NCBI GenBank assembly: GCA_907165065.1
Contig: OU015551.1
Span: 744,001-808,000 of the forward strand
Length of the DNA: 64,000 nucleotides
Origin: Caprimulgus europaeus
Lineage: Eukaryota > Chordata > Aves > Caprimulgiformes > Caprimulgidae
Reading direction: 5' to 3'
Shown: positions 1-12,612 of the stretch, in pieces
Position numbering within the stretch: the first letter of the stretch is position 1
Layout of the letters: every line of letters begins with the position of its first letter
The notes under the pieces: model-generated
Told to the model about the DNA's origin: nothing
The model's input: only the letters and a program-made list of their open reading frames with translations
Databases searched by the model: none
Program-made: the position numbers and the translations under genes

Positions 1-120
1 ATCCCAGAGAAGCGAACCCGAGCGATTCCCGAGAGAGTCCCCCCCTTTCCAGTCAGCCCCAGTTACTGCACTAAACATGACGTGAAATGATCTGGAATAT
101 CTCACTGGCACATCCAACTG

Positions 121-450
121 TCAGTTCTGGGGTTCACTGACTACTGCACTGTTCTTCTCCTCCCCCCCTTCCAGTCTTCTGCTCATGCAAACTGCCCAGG
201 CAGGGTCCTTGTAGTTATCAACATTTCTTCTCATAACAACCCTCACTGGAACCAAAACCCAGCGCTTTCTAGCTATGAAGAAGAAAATTAATCCTATCCT
301 AGCAAAAACCAGGACAATGAGGAAAGACAGAAGAAGTTTGAATTGTTCAGTCAAAGTGAGATGGTCCCAGTGGCTTCCCCAGCAGTATGTACACAGTGTC
401 CAAATCTGTGATTGCATTTCTTCATCCACAATTGTCCAGTGTTGCTGCAT
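121..450 (-). other. Unassigned ORF with a membrane-spanning segment
   Basis: This minus-strand open frame of 109 codons has a long hydrophobic stretch near residues 36-60 (FKLLLSFLIVLVF followed by IGLIFFFIA). A basic segment (ARKRW) follows, then a polar tail, as in a type I single-pass anchor. Before the span are a short Cys pair (CTYC) and several Trp residues. On the minus strand a splice-acceptor-like ctgcag lies about 15 bases upstream of the first Met, and an in-frame stop lies a little further upstream. The neighbouring frames at 450-715 are also partly open but not in register, so this may be one exon, or a decayed coding region with frame breaks. I do not recognise the family. A host membrane protein and an old retroviral envelope fragment are both possible. 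Confidence 0.3.
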
Positions 451-971
451 CAGTGCTGTCTCCTGCAGGCATCTGCCAGCCCTGCCTCAATTTTCTCTTC
501 TGGTTCCTCTTTACCACACGATATCTACACAGTCTGGATTGGACCCAAAAGGGAACCAGAGCATTCACCACTTGGAATAGCCTGGTAGGTAGATTACACC
601 CCAAAAACATGGATTTCAACCCTGTTGAGATGGAGCAGAGATCAGAATCCAGATCTTCTCTAGCTCTTGTGAATGCATTCATTGCTGATTGAGTGGGCAC
701 TTCCAAACCTGGCATTGTAAGAAGCAGATTGATAACAGCCTATAAACAGAACAGGCAGATATTTATTATTCTAGCAGGGAAAAAAAAAAAAAAAGGAAAA
801 TAATTTCTCTATAAAGCTGTTTCTCCAAAGCATATTCAACACAGGTCATTTCTCTCTTGAAACAGTGCTGGCATCTTCAACTATTCTTGCATTTTTCTCA
901 GGTGACCATTCACTGTAGACATAGGATTGATCATTCTCCCTCAAGGAGAAAAGAAGCATTTGCTGCAAAGC

Positions 972-1025
972 CTGTGTGTGTGCAGCACCCTGTGTGTGTG
1001 CAGCACCCTGTGTGTGTGCAGCACC
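972..1025. repeat. 18-bp tandem triplication
   Basis: Three identical head-to-tail copies of ctgtgtgtgtgcagcacc start at 972, 990 and 1008. Because 18 is a multiple of three, the repeat is open in several frames on both strands and creates spurious short ORFs with repeated peptides. It lies about 155 bases before the solo LTR. Confidence 0.9.
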
Positions 1026-1180
1026 CTGTGGTGCTGTGCATGGGAGTGGGTGCTGCAGCTGCTGGCTGCAGAGCCGCTGTTGGCAGTGTTGGACACGCAG
1101 CTGGAGCTCAGATCTGCTGTCTGCCTCCCCTGATGACCCACTGGACAGCAAGACCCTTCTACAAGGATCTCACCACAGCC

Positions 1181-1584
1181 TGTTGTAGATCACTAGAGAT
1201 GTTGTACAATCAGGCTGCACTAAGCCAGCTTAGGCCCTTGACATAAATCAGAGTAAATTAACAGAAGTCTCCAAGATACTTAATTGTCCTTGGGACTTCA
1301 AAGAACTTCAGACAAACAACTTCAACTAAGCTGGGAAAAAGTAAGGAGTGTCCTGGTGACGTCCTTGGGACCTGAACAGAGCAACACCACCTGTTATAAC
1401 AAAGAGAAAGTTCCCAGGAGAACTAATGAGCCAATCAGTGTGGGTTTTTGAGAATATGCATGAGCTTAATTAACTGCTGTATATAAGGAGCACGTGTGTA
1501 ATCAATAAAGGAAGCCTGTGGAACCCTGCTGAAATCTGCTGGTCATTGCATTTTGAGTGTCTGGGTTTTCACTCCGTCACGACA
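1181..1584 (+). mobile_element. Solo retroviral LTR (copy 1)
   Basis: This 404-bp block begins TGTTGTAG and ends CACGACA. It is flanked by a perfect 6-bp direct duplication, acagcc, at 1175-1180 and 1585-1590. It contains CCAAT near 1431, a TATA box (tatataag) at about 1479-1486 and AATAAA at 1504-1509. A related copy lies at 52403-52797 with the same ends and order of motifs. No internal gag, pol or env sequence adjoins it, so it is a solo LTR left by recombination between the two LTRs of a provirus. A 6-bp duplication is typical of alpha- and betaretrovirus-like (class II) elements. The subfamily name is not assigned. Confidence 0.88.
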
Positions 1585-1590
1585 ACAGCC

Positions 1591-4500
1591 TCCAGTGAGG
1601 GCCTTATGGTGCCAAGGCAGCCTGAGCTCAGGGAGGTGGGCAATCTCTTGAAAGAAAAATCAGCAACACCCTCATGCAGTGGTGTTTATTGATATAAATG
1701 CACCACACAACCACCCAAGCTGCCTGGGAACGTTCCCAGTGTGGCTGCAGGATGTCACACAGCGCTGGGCAGGAGCAACCACATGGGGAGAGCTCTGCAG
1801 TGGATCAGCCTGGGCCAGCAGATGTGGTAGCCAGCACAGCACCAGCACCATCCCCGTGCTGCAAGTCACAACTGCGGTGGTCAGGGCTTGAGGTGGAGCT
1901 CGTCTGGCCTTGCCCAGGGACCCCAGTGCACCATTATGTGCTCTGAGAAGATCCTCCCATGTTTTGACTTTGCAAGTGTTTCATTATTAATAGCAGGCAG
2001 CTTTATTATCAGTTATAGTCAATTTTATCCCCAGGACAAGCTCTGTCCCCCTCAGCTCTCAGGTTTGTAAGATGTCAGGTGTCCTGTCTCCTTTCTGCTT
2101 CTCCCCTCCAGCAGCTCCTGCTGCCACCAGCCACCGCTGTCCAGCATCTCCCAGCAGTGAGTGACCGGGGTCTGGGCCCTGCTGTCCCCCTGCTCTCGCT
2201 GTGCCGCTCTCTGGGCCGGGCACTCAGCCAGGACATATCCAGATATCCCTGCAGCACCGCAGCTTGTCCCAGCCCTGGCTCCCAGCCTGGCCCCGGGCAG
2301 CGGGTGGCTGCAGGGCGGGTGACAGCGGGGCCTCGCACGCAGGGGCCAGCAGAAGCGACAGGCACGAGGAGGAATAAGGAGCGAGCTGTGGATGTCATGC
2401 TTGTGCCTAACTGCTCCTCTTCAAAGGATTTCTTTCCATCTTCAGGAGCTTGGTGCCTGGCTTACCCTGCAGCTGGGAGTTTGCAGATGCTGTTGTTCGC
2501 CCTGAGCAAGCAGAGGTTGGTTCCTGAGCAAACCTGGGCTCCTCACTGTCTCCTGAGCCCTCCACAGGCTTTACCCCAGGTCTACAGCGTGAAGGTATGG
2601 TGAGAACCCCATAGGGGTAATGCTCAGGTTGCTGCTCATTTTGCATTAATTCTTTAATAACTCTGTTATTCACACAGGAGATCTCACATGTGGGCAGCAC
2701 TCATCCTGGGAAGGGTTAAAGCTGCCAAGGGACTTGCAAAGACCAGGAAATATTCTTTCTTATTTCTGGTTTTCAGAGATTCTGTGCCACTTCCCACTGT
2801 CACAGGAATAGGTGATGAGGGTAGGGGATATCTTTAGTATAATTTGTTCTTACAGCCTGCACAAACCCAGGTTTTGTGAACAGAAGCTCACACACTTCTG
2901 ACCTTCAAGAAGCTTTTGGGCTTCATGTGTGGCAAGGCAGGTTCTGACTGCGTCACTGCACTCGGTCCAGGCTTTCACATTTTCTGCCATGGCTGTGCAA
3001 GATGTGCATCTGAACCAGAACTCAAGAAGTAATTTTTGTGCTAGATCCCTGGAAATGTTGATTAGACCGAGCAAGCCTCACTTTTTACAATTTCAGTCCC
3101 TCTTCTGACACCGTATTTTAAATTAGCTGACCTGGAAAGTGCTGATAGACCTCCCCCATCAATTTTTTTTTAAGGCAGTGTTTTAAACATGTGGATGAAG
3201 CTTGTACATGCATCTAAAAACCTGTCTAAGGGGAAGCACATCATGGAAATGAAACCTTATTCAATAACCTTGTTACTGAGCAGCTAAGTAAAATCCTTCA
3301 GGAAGTTCTTCTCACCTGCACCTTGCTCCCCTTCCCACCAGCACCAAGAGCAGGTTATTGCTGCAAGGTGGATGTTTGTCCCATGGATAATTGTGGAGCT
3401 GATTGCTCAGCAGTTCCCTGTGTCTCCCGTGATCAGAAGCAGTGAGGTGCATTAGCGAGTGAAACCCCCCGTGTTTTAGGACTGTTACAGGGAATAATCT
3501 AAATAACGTTTATTTCTTGATTTGCTGCTTCAATCCAAAGGTTTCTATATTGTTTCATTGCACAGTATTGCAAGAAAACCAACAATAGTGCATTCAAAGT
3601 GTGGAGCATAGTTTCCAGGATTTACAGCTGTCTAATTCCCATGGGATTATTCCCCTTGGGTAGCACAGGGTGTGTGCTGGTGACCTGAGTGACATTATAG
3701 CACAAGGCACTCACAGGCATTTCTCCTCTCCTAATAGGGGATCAAACAAACCTACAGCCATCACAGCTGCAAATCCAGAAGGTAAGAGCGTGTGCAGGGG
3801 TTGGGATCTGACAAGAAGGGGTGAAAATGTGCAGAGAGAGAGATGGGAGCTGGGAGCACGTGATGGCTTTCAGATCCACAGCCCATCGGGGTTCCCTCAG
3901 TGCTGAAAGGCCAGTCAGCATTTATTAGTGTTGCTTTGTCATTCATGGTTTGGTAGTCTTTAAGTAAGAAGAGACCATTGTAAGTTGTTTGGCCAATTTT
4001 ATGCAAGTTAGCAGGTTTTGAGTTAATCTGGGCTGAGGAGAGGTTGTCTAGAGCTGATCACAGCAGAGGTGGCTTCTTGTGCTCAGCTTGGCCAGAGCTG
4101 GGAGGTCAGTTCTGCTGGAACCCCTGTTCTGGACCCTCACCCTTCATGTCACTCCAGTGACTGTCAGCAGTGCTAAAAACCCTATCCTAAAGCAGAGCAC
4201 AGGAGGTGGGAGGCTGTTCCAGAGCCTCTTCTTATCGCGGTGCTAAACGAGGGCTGAGCAGATAGCGCGGGTGTCCTGGCAAATGTGGCACCGTTCATGG
4301 GAGCACAGCAGAGCAGCAGATAAACACATGGCTGGCAAGGTTTGCTTCCCAAGTGCTCCAGCGTGCTCTGCTGTGACCCAGAGGAGTGGAATTTTCCAGC
4401 TGGTTCGTCAGGCTGTGAGTGCCACGCACCGTGGCTGCTCGCGGATGCTCGTGTAGCTGCGGGCTATGAACTGTGAGATTTCTCAGGGGCTTCTCCTAGG

Positions 4501-5150
4501 TCAGGAGCAATCACTGGAAAAGTAGATCAGAGAGCTCACAGAGGAGGTGGCCTGATAAGCTGGGAACGAGCCTTCCCTTTGGCTCAGTTTCTGTAATGAG
4601 CTGTGAGTCGGGCTGCGTCGCCTCTGTTGACAGCGCGCAGCCGGCGCCGCTCCCAGCTCCTCTGTGCAAGGACTCGGCCCCGTGTGCCCGGGCTCCTCCT
4701 GACGGCCACGGGTGTGTGGGGCCACTGCTTCACCCGGCTGAGTTATCACCCACCACAGGGGATGGGGAGAAAGCTCCTGTCTGGGATCTCAGCAGGGCTG
4801 CTGGGCTGGAGGCAGAGGGATCCCGTACCGGGTGTTGCCCTGACACGGCTGTGCTGTGTGCTGGGAGGGGACAGCCAGCTGGGAGCACCATCCACACCTA
4901 CAGAGACCTCAATCTCAGCCCAGGATTGTGTGTGCACGCTGGTGTGTGTGCCAGGGAGACCCGGGCACCACATCTGGGCAGTCTTGGGGGGTGAAGGGTG
5001 CCCTGCAGACCCTCTGTAGCACTGACCAGGGTGAAACTATCCCTGAGGCACCAGCTCTGGAGAACTGTTGGAAGGGAAGGCCATGCTTTCCCCTGGAATA
5101 CTTCAAAGTGATCAAAGATGTCACAGGAGAGGAAAAGCTTGTGCAGCTCA
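1591..5150. other. Intergenic stretch, no supported gene
   Basis: No open frame here has a recognisable family or a coherent splice structure. The parts around 2150-2380 and 4600-4760 are richer in G, C and CpG than their surroundings and might be weak regulatory islands. A short segment near 3740-3780 has an acceptor-like tag and a donor-like gtaaga, but nothing supports an exon beyond that. Confidence 0.5.
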
Positions 5151-5250
5151 AACTCCAGTCTAGTGGAAGATGTCCCTGCTCATGGCAGGGGGGTGATCTT
5201 TAAAATCCCTTCCAACTCAAACCAGCCGATGTTATGATTCTGTGATTCTA
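5150..5250 (+). mobile_element. CR1 LINE 3'-end fragment
   Basis: The stretch has the typical CR1 terminus. A segment like 'ctagtggaagatgtccctg' and a run of G are followed by 'cccttccaactcaaacca', ending in the short tandem tail 'gattctgtgattct'. It is a 5'-truncated copy of about 100 bases, on the plus strand, with no coding capacity. Confidence 0.8.
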
Positions 5251-7990
5251 CTCAACTATTCATGTGTAAGCTGGTTTATTGACTGAGCACTGCATTAATG
5301 TGCTTACACCTATAAGAGAGGGATCTGGCAGAGATCTTGCTGACTGGACAAGGTCCAAAGACAGGCAGATAGCTAAATACAACTTTTAGATACCATTCTC
5401 TGCCTACAAAGGCAGATTGGCAAGGAGATGCATTTAATATCACCTGCAGTCCTTAAGAGGAGATTCTGTATCTTCTGGTACAGCTTCCAGGAGATGCTTC
5501 ACACTGGGAAGATGTGAACATTCCTGCTGGATCTGGGAATGTTTGAGTTCTCCACCTGGTGCAAGGCTCTACCCCAAGGTGAACAGATGTTTTGTCAAAA
5601 TTAGGAGCCTGAGAAACACGCCAGAAGGGTGTCATAAAAAGAGTGAAATAAGGTCTCTCAAGAAGAGAGAGGTGGAGCATGCTTTTCCAAGAGAGAACTT
5701 GAGAGAATGAGAGACCAAGTCCATCAGGAGTGCCTGAAAGTAGCTGGTTTTAGGGGATTCTGCAATGCAGTGGAGAGCCACGGGTGTAGATTTCCTCTGG
5801 AGCTCTGCCTTCTCTGAAGGCCTGTAGATTTGAATTCTTCTCCTTTCAGAAAGCCAGTGAATAACTGGATAGACTCCTCATGGAAAGCAAATTGCAAAAT
5901 CAGACCCCAGAAGACAACCCAACACTTGGGTCTGTAGGCCAAGATCTCACTTGGGAGGAGAAGAGGAGGAACCACATGAATCTATGCTGAGGGAAGCAAT
6001 GATTTTAGGGGGCATCTGGAAGAAACTTGGAGGTGCTGTTGTCCCAGTGGCTGCTGCAGGATCGTCCACCACTGCTGAGCTTTTCATATGCCAGATCTCA
6101 TTTGCATTTTAGCTTCTAAGACTGTGTCTGCAGGTGCTGTGTGTGTGAGTGTTTCCATATCTACATGGATGAAGCTGCAGCCTCTTGGTGTGTCAGTGCC
6201 AGTACTACCATTAACATTAGTAATGCTTCTTCCTAATTATGATGCATAATTGCCAGGGTCAGGTAGACCCAGGCTTATATAATTTGCCTGGAATTGTGGT
6301 GAATTCATCACCACCTGAACACCGTAATGCAAGTTCAGAAATTTTTCTAAATAGTATATTCTACTTAAAAGAAAATTAATTAACACAGGGCTATTCCTGT
6401 GCTGAAAAAGGAGGTCAGTCTAGATGATGGCAATTGGTCCCTTTTGTCCTTGTAATACATATACACAGATACAGTGCTGGGAGCTGCTGGAGAAGAGCAC
6501 AATGCCGATGGTGATACTATGAGGAGAGTGCCAAAGAAAATGGGCCAAGTTAAATTTGGACAAATGTATCATCAGAGCAGCAGAAGTAAAGCATTTCCAT
6601 CCTGTTCTCCCAGCTCAGAGAGGGCAGATTTAGCCCACAGTAGCATCAGACCAAGCTACTGGAAACAGCAAAGCTTTTTGATTTTCTCCAGTGTGTACAA
6701 CTCACGAATACAGGATGCCCAAAAGAACGTCGCATGCTGTTGGTGGAGAGCCATGCAAGCCATTCTCCTCAAGTAATTAACTGCCAGTTCAGCCATTTCA
6801 GGTTATTAACATGGAGCAGAGTGTAATGAAGGTGCTGTGTCACAGTCTCTCATCTGCAGAAACAAACCATGCTCAGAACAAGTTATAATGGTGTCTGCTG
6901 GTGTTCACAGAACTTCTGCTGCTGCCCAGAAATATTGTTTACTATTTTTGTGTTGTTTGGCTACATAAAAATTGCAGTCAAACAGTATGGGACACCCTCC
7001 ATGCAGCTCTGCAGTTTCCTCTCAACACAGCTGCTTGTTCAGTTTTGGCTTTCCTGCTGCCATGGCTGTGCTATGGGATCCCACCAGTCTGCACTGAAGA
7101 TTGAATTTCCACCTCCCTGGCTTCCCACAGCCCTGCCAACCTCACTCAGTCTACAGCCTGGTCCAGAGTGATTGCTGCCAACCTAGAAGTGTTTCCTGAG
7201 ACCCCAACTCTTATTCTGGAATTGGGTGGGATTCCCTTCTCCCCAAGCATCCTTGGTTGCCCCATCATCACCCGGCTGTGGCAGCAGGGGGGCTGGGGAG
7301 CTGGGGAAGAGCAGCAGGAAAGAGCTACTGGGAAGGGAACAGAGCAGAGAAAGAGCAAAGTGACAGAACCCCTGAAAAGGGAAATATCCCCAGAAAAGAC
7401 CCTGGACCATGGAAAAAACCACCCCAGATCTGAGCCTCACTATTTGAAAGCCGTCACTCGGAAGGAATGGAGTGAGATCAGGCAAGGCAGGAGATGAAGG
7501 GGTGAGAGCAGATCACGTCCATGTCACTCTGTGAGGGGCATTCAGCCAACGTGCCAGTCTGAATTGCCTCTTGCTGGGCAGACAGCAGCTTTCAGAAATA
7601 AGGGTGTGGAGAAAGAGACAGGGAGAGGTCCAGCCATTGTATCTACCCTGTCTTCCCCCTCCTCCCAGGGCAGCTGTGGCAAGGCACATCCATCTTGTGC
7701 TGTATTGAACACCACCCTCCTCCACAGCAGGAGATACTGCCATTGAATCAATTTGCATGTGGGAGTTTCAGTGAGAAATATCTGTGTAAGGGCAACCCCT
7801 GGGAGTGGTGCTGTCCCTCATTCTGGCAGGAGGTGTTTCACAGGGCTTCACCTGGGAAGTGGTTCCACCTGCTGTGAAATCTCTTGTTGGGTTGCAAGTG
7901 CACATCTGTCTCTAGAGCAGCCAGAGCAATTTGGCAAGGCTGGAATTCAACTGTCAGAACTTATGAGTAAGCCCTCAACACAAGAGAGAC
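5251..7990. other. Intergenic stretch, no supported gene
   Basis: Only chance open frames are present. I saw no repeat family, RNA gene or conserved protein segment that I could support. Confidence 0.45.
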
Positions 7991-7999
7991 ATGGACCTG

Positions 8000-8455
8000 T
8001 GAGAACGAGTCCAGAGGAGGCCACGAGGATGATGCCAGGGCTGGAGCAGCTCTGCTGTGAGGACAGGCTGAGAGAGTTGGGGCTGTTCAGCCTGGAGAAG
8101 AGAAGGCTCTGGGGAGACCTTCCAGTGGCCTCCCAGTGCCTGAAGGGGCTCCAGGAAGGCTGGGGAGGGACTTTGGCCAAGGGCAGGGAGTGAGAGAACA
8201 AGGGGTGATGGCTTGAAAGTGGCAGAGGGGAGATGGAGCTGAGATGTAAGGAAGAAATTCTTTGGTGTGAGGGTGGTGAGACCCTGGCCCAGGTTGTCCA
8301 GAGAAGCTGTGGCTGCTCCTCCCTGGAAGTGTTCTTGGCCAGGTTGGATGAGGCTTTGAGCAACCTGGTCTAGTGGAAGGTGTCCCTGCTGCTGGCAGGG
8401 GGTTGGGACTGGGTGAGCTTTGAGGTCCCTTCCAACCCAGACCAGTCTGGGATCC
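8000..8455 (+). mobile_element. CR1 LINE fragment (ORF2 end and 3' UTR)
   Basis: The plus-strand sequence encodes the decayed CR1 ORF2 C-terminal signature ([18 protein letters not shown]). The CR1 3' region follows, ending near 'cccttccaacccagaccag'. It is closely similar, in reverse orientation, to the copy at 15391-15757, so the two belong to the same subfamily. The reading frame is interrupted and the copy is 5'-truncated. Confidence 0.9.
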
Positions 8456-8459
8456 TAAG

Positions 8460-11400
8460 TGACTGTGAGAGAACTGTCTAGTGCAAAAAGAAGCACCTCA
8501 GAGTGTGTAGAGTTGCTTAACAGCTAAAATGCTGGCAGAGCATAAAAGAGACACTCTGATACTTTGCTTTTTCTGATCGATCTAAGAAGCAGGAAGTGAT
8601 TTTCTGGCCATCTGCACAAAGAACACAAACTCTGTGCTAATGCCCACCCCGGCAGCTGAGGGGTGTCAGCATCTCTGCTGGAACTCTGCTGTGCACAGAA
8701 ACCACAACAGAGAACAGGGACGGAGCGGCAAAACCCGGGAGCGCGGGGTCCAGGGGGGCACGGCCGAGCAGGAGGCAGAGAGGTGGGAAAGGGTAGATAC
8801 AGAAATTAAAAAAACAGAGCCACATCAGCATCCCAATCATGGAAAAAAGCTGCATTCCCAAGTCATGGGTGAAATAGAAAATAGGGTGGAGTTAAATGCA
8901 CAAATACAATGAGACAAGACAAAAAAAGGTCTTTAGAAAGAACTTGTTTATGGCGTGAAACCGCAACCAAGCCTCTCTCAGAACAACTCCTAGGCAGCTG
9001 GTGGTGCCAGGAGAAGAGCCTGGGGCTGGCAGGAAGAGGCAGAGGTGGGTTAGGAGAGGGAAGAGCAGCTGAAGGGCCCCTCGCACCTACTGTCACCCTG
9101 GGGGAATCTGGGTGAGTTTCCACCAGGCAGCCTCGCTGGAAAGCAGCAGGGGATTCCTTCTCCAGTGGAAGTGTCAGCAAAGTTGGACAAAATGGTGTTT
9201 GCAGACTTCAGGCATCACCAGAGCAACCACCTCAGACATCTGCAGTTCACCCTGGTTCAGCCTGTATGGTGATATACAAAGATTCCTAAAAAAAAATGGT
9301 ACAAACCGAGTCACACAATCCCTCGAAGCAGAGCTCCCCCTGGAAGTGGGCAGCACAAGCTCTCTGAGCACCCAGGAGAAGCTGGGAGCACGAGCTGGGA
9401 TTCAGAATAGCTGAAACACCTCAATCACACACACCCTCAGCAGAACCAAGAAGAAACTGAGGGCACTTTTGAATGACAGAAACTCCAGGATCTGATACAA
9501 GTTTGTCTCACTCATGGGCTGAAATGACCCTGTCAAAAATTTGGGGTAACAATTTTTGTCATTAGATTTACCATTATACCATTTTTTAGCTGTCATGTTC
9601 ATTGTTTCGTTGTCTCATCAGAAATTCTCCCCAAAATGTCCTGGCAGGTGCTGTCAGTGAGAACAGCATCACTTGCTCCTTCTCTTTTCTCTTCTCCTCC
9701 TGGCCCTGTTCTCCTTGGCCTTTGCTCACCCTCCAGGCTGGATCAAGGATGACCAAAGAATCATGAAATCATAGAATCAGAGGATGGTTTGGGCTGGTTC
9801 AGCTACAGGGGGACACTGCAGAGCATCATGAGAGTTGCAGTTTACCTGTCTAAAAAGGTAAAATAATTATCACAGGAGGCTGCCCACGTGGCTGACCTCA
9901 GCCTGATCCAAACCAAAACATTTCTTTGCATTTCGGAATTTTCCTGAACTTCATGGGTTGCAAGAGTTGAAATTTTGACTTTTTGTTCCAAAATAGGGCA
10001 AAAATAAATGCTGAAATCTTGGCATTTCCCATAGGAAGGAAATTCCATTACAGGAGCAGCCCTGTGAAACACAAAGGAGGTTCATTTGCAGAAACTCTGC
10101 TAACTCGGAACGAAGGTCACAACTGCATAATTGGACTCTGCTCCCTGGGCCAAGCTAGGAGTGCAGGACACAAAATTAATCCCAACCCCCAAATTAAGGT
10201 TACTGTAACAAGGAGAACAAGACCATGGAATCACAAAATCCAGGGAAGGAAGGACTGAAGGGTTGCTCAACATCCAAGAAAATCACATTTTCCCCACGAC
10301 AGCAACTGGGAACACCCCAGTGGCTTTCTACACAGAAAACATCCACGTTCCCATGGCACATGTAGGTAGGGGATGGTTCAGGTACACCCTGCCAGTCACC
10401 CCCGTGTTCAGGTGACAGGGCTGCGTGCACCCACACCTGCAATTTGTGACAGGATGCTCCTCAGTGGGGTTTTTTTTCAGCAATTCAGACAAATTGAGCC
10501 CTTTTGAAATGCTAACGCAGTAAGTGCTGATTGGCAGACTGTCACTGCCTTCCAGTGGCAATCCATCTGGGATGTCCATCAGGGGATGGGTTTATTGGGA
10601 TGTCCCAGGCCATGGGATGGGGGACACAGCCATCTGCTTGGGTTTTTCTAGTGCAGCCCTGCAGCTTCAATGCCTCGTCCAGGCTGTGCACAGCTGACAG
10701 AGATTCACGCGGGGGATTCTCCTCATCGTGACGTTATGGATCCACACCCAGCCCATCATTTGGTGTTCTGCTTTTTAAAGATCCAACAGATAATCAATGC
10801 CTTTCTTAAATAACAAGATGATAAAGAAGTGGTTGTTTGACTGGACCTGCAAACCTCACTCTTGGACACACAAACCCTCTGCAAAAATCTGTCTCAAGAG
10901 TCCTTTGCCCAGAACTTCACTTGTTTAGGACTGAGATCTTTCCAAGTTGGGCAGAGATATAGACTGAGGGCAGGTTTAAAGAGGGAATGGGTGCAAAACA
11001 AACTTCCCTGTCCCTGTGCAACATTTTTAACCTACTTGTGAGATTAGCATAAATCATTTTGAAAGGTACTTTGTGGAGAAAATCACCAGGGAGCTGATTT
11101 GGGAAAGCTATTCCAGGCTGTTCCCCAACAAGCCCTTCTACTGTCTTCAAACTCAGCACAAGGAGAGCATCAGAAGACCCTTTGTAAGGTGACTAAGTGA
11201 CATGAGGTGCAGTTGTCATGTCTTTTCTCATTGCCTCTCACGAGGGTGACATTGTGAGCTTCCATTTTACTGGTTGATGATAAATTAGAGCATCACGTGG
11301 TGTCTGTGGGATGTGGATGATCAAGTGTGCCCGGCACTTGTAGAAAGAGGAGAGACCTGGGGGAGTCAGGGAGTCAGCTCACCCTGGGTTTGTTCCCCAA

Positions 11401-12550
11401 GGATCACTCCACCTTGGAAAGACTCTGCCTAGGCACCAGGCATCTCCATCCCAAGGAAGCAGAGCTCTTCAGCTACTCCATAGCTTCAGGCTGCTGCTCT
11501 GTGTCCTATTTAATAACTCAGAGGTGTCTGGGAATTGCCACAGGTGCAAGTTGAACTGAAACATGGAAAAAAGTTGCTGAAGGAGAAGGTTTGAGGAGTT
11601 TGTCGCTGCGGGTTTGTGGCTAAAAAAGGCCTGGGAGAATTAACCTGGGGATTTAAAAAATGGGTAGGACTTAGGACGGATTCTAGGAGCTAAGCTGAAC
11701 TGCAGGCACAGGAAGTGGAAAAGGACAGTTACTCACTGTCAGCCAACAATTCCTCCCTGAGGTGGGTTCAGGCAGAAGCGTGCAGGGGTTGAGGGACGGC
11801 CAAGTGCGCGGCGGCTCTGCCCCTCTCTGGGTAGCGTCAGAAATGCTCTTGTCCAGGCAAAGAACGGCTCTGCTGAGGGTCACCAGAGCCTCCACAGCCA
11901 GCTAACAGTGAAATCAGGTGCCCTTCTGTAAGAAAAGCTGCTGGCTGAGCCACCAAGGGAAGCAGGGACACGAGCAATAAGGGATGTCCCCTCTCTGGGA
12001 CTGCCCCACCAGCAGGCGATGGTTTGGCCCCAGCAGAGATGAGCCTGGCTGCGCTGGCACCACCCAGCTCCCCTTCCTCTGGAGTGGGACTGGCTCTCAG
12101 CTCTGCAGGAGTGGTGTGGTGCAGCCAGAGCACTGGGGTCTGTTCCCCATAACCAGAGACATTCATCCAGGAATAAACCGATCTCCTTGCGTAGCCCATT
12201 CCAGTAGGAGCTTTGCTGGAAAAAGGACTGAAATCTGGCAGGGCACAGGGCCTGGCTCTCAGTCCCCAGCTGACACTCGCATGACCTGAGACCTCACTGC
12301 ACTTGTGCAGCCTTCAGTAGGAAGACAAGGGCCATTTCCTCCATTTGTATGTGAGCAACCAAGTCGTGTGGAGACCAAGCAATTTGCTGGGTGCAGGCAG
12401 TGTGTCCTCATCTCCTGGTGCAGCAGTGGGCTGTGTCCGTGCTGATCTGGCAGATGGAGCGAGTTAAACGACAGAGAATGACAGAGATGGTCAACACCTC
12501 AGGGTCCAAATGGCCTGTTCAGCAAAGTCCCATCTAATCACCATCCTGAT
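8460..12550. other. Intergenic stretch with minor repeat debris
   Basis: No gene is supported. A short minus-strand CR1 end lies at about 9760-9810 ('atcatagaatcagaggatgg') and a still weaker candidate at about 10225-10270. The rest shows no recognisable coding or RNA feature. Confidence 0.45.
9758..9815 (-). mobile_element. Short CR1 3'-end fragment
   Basis: The words 'aatcatgaaatcatagaatc' and 'ggtttgggctggttcagc' match the reverse complement of a CR1 tail and its adjoining 3' UTR. The copy is very short and decayed. Confidence 0.55.
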
Positions 12551-12612
12551 TTATGGTTGGACTCGATGATCTTAAAGATCTTTTCCAGTCAAAGTGATTC
12601 TGTGATTCTGTT
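12545..12612 (+). mobile_element. CR1 LINE 3'-end fragment
   Basis: The sequence 'ttggactcgatgatcttaaa' followed by 'gatcttttccagtc' and the tail 'gattctgtgattctg' is a standard CR1 terminus on the plus strand. The upstream boundary is unclear and nothing coding remains. Confidence 0.85.

Noticed and set aside
972..1025. CRISPR-like short repeat
   Set aside because: It is three identical 18-bp units with no spacers, in a vertebrate genome: a simple tandem repeat.
3738..3780. Tiny exon-like segment between an acceptor-like tag and gtaaga
   Set aside because: It is too short, with a weak acceptor and no partner exons; such pairs are expected by chance in this length of DNA.
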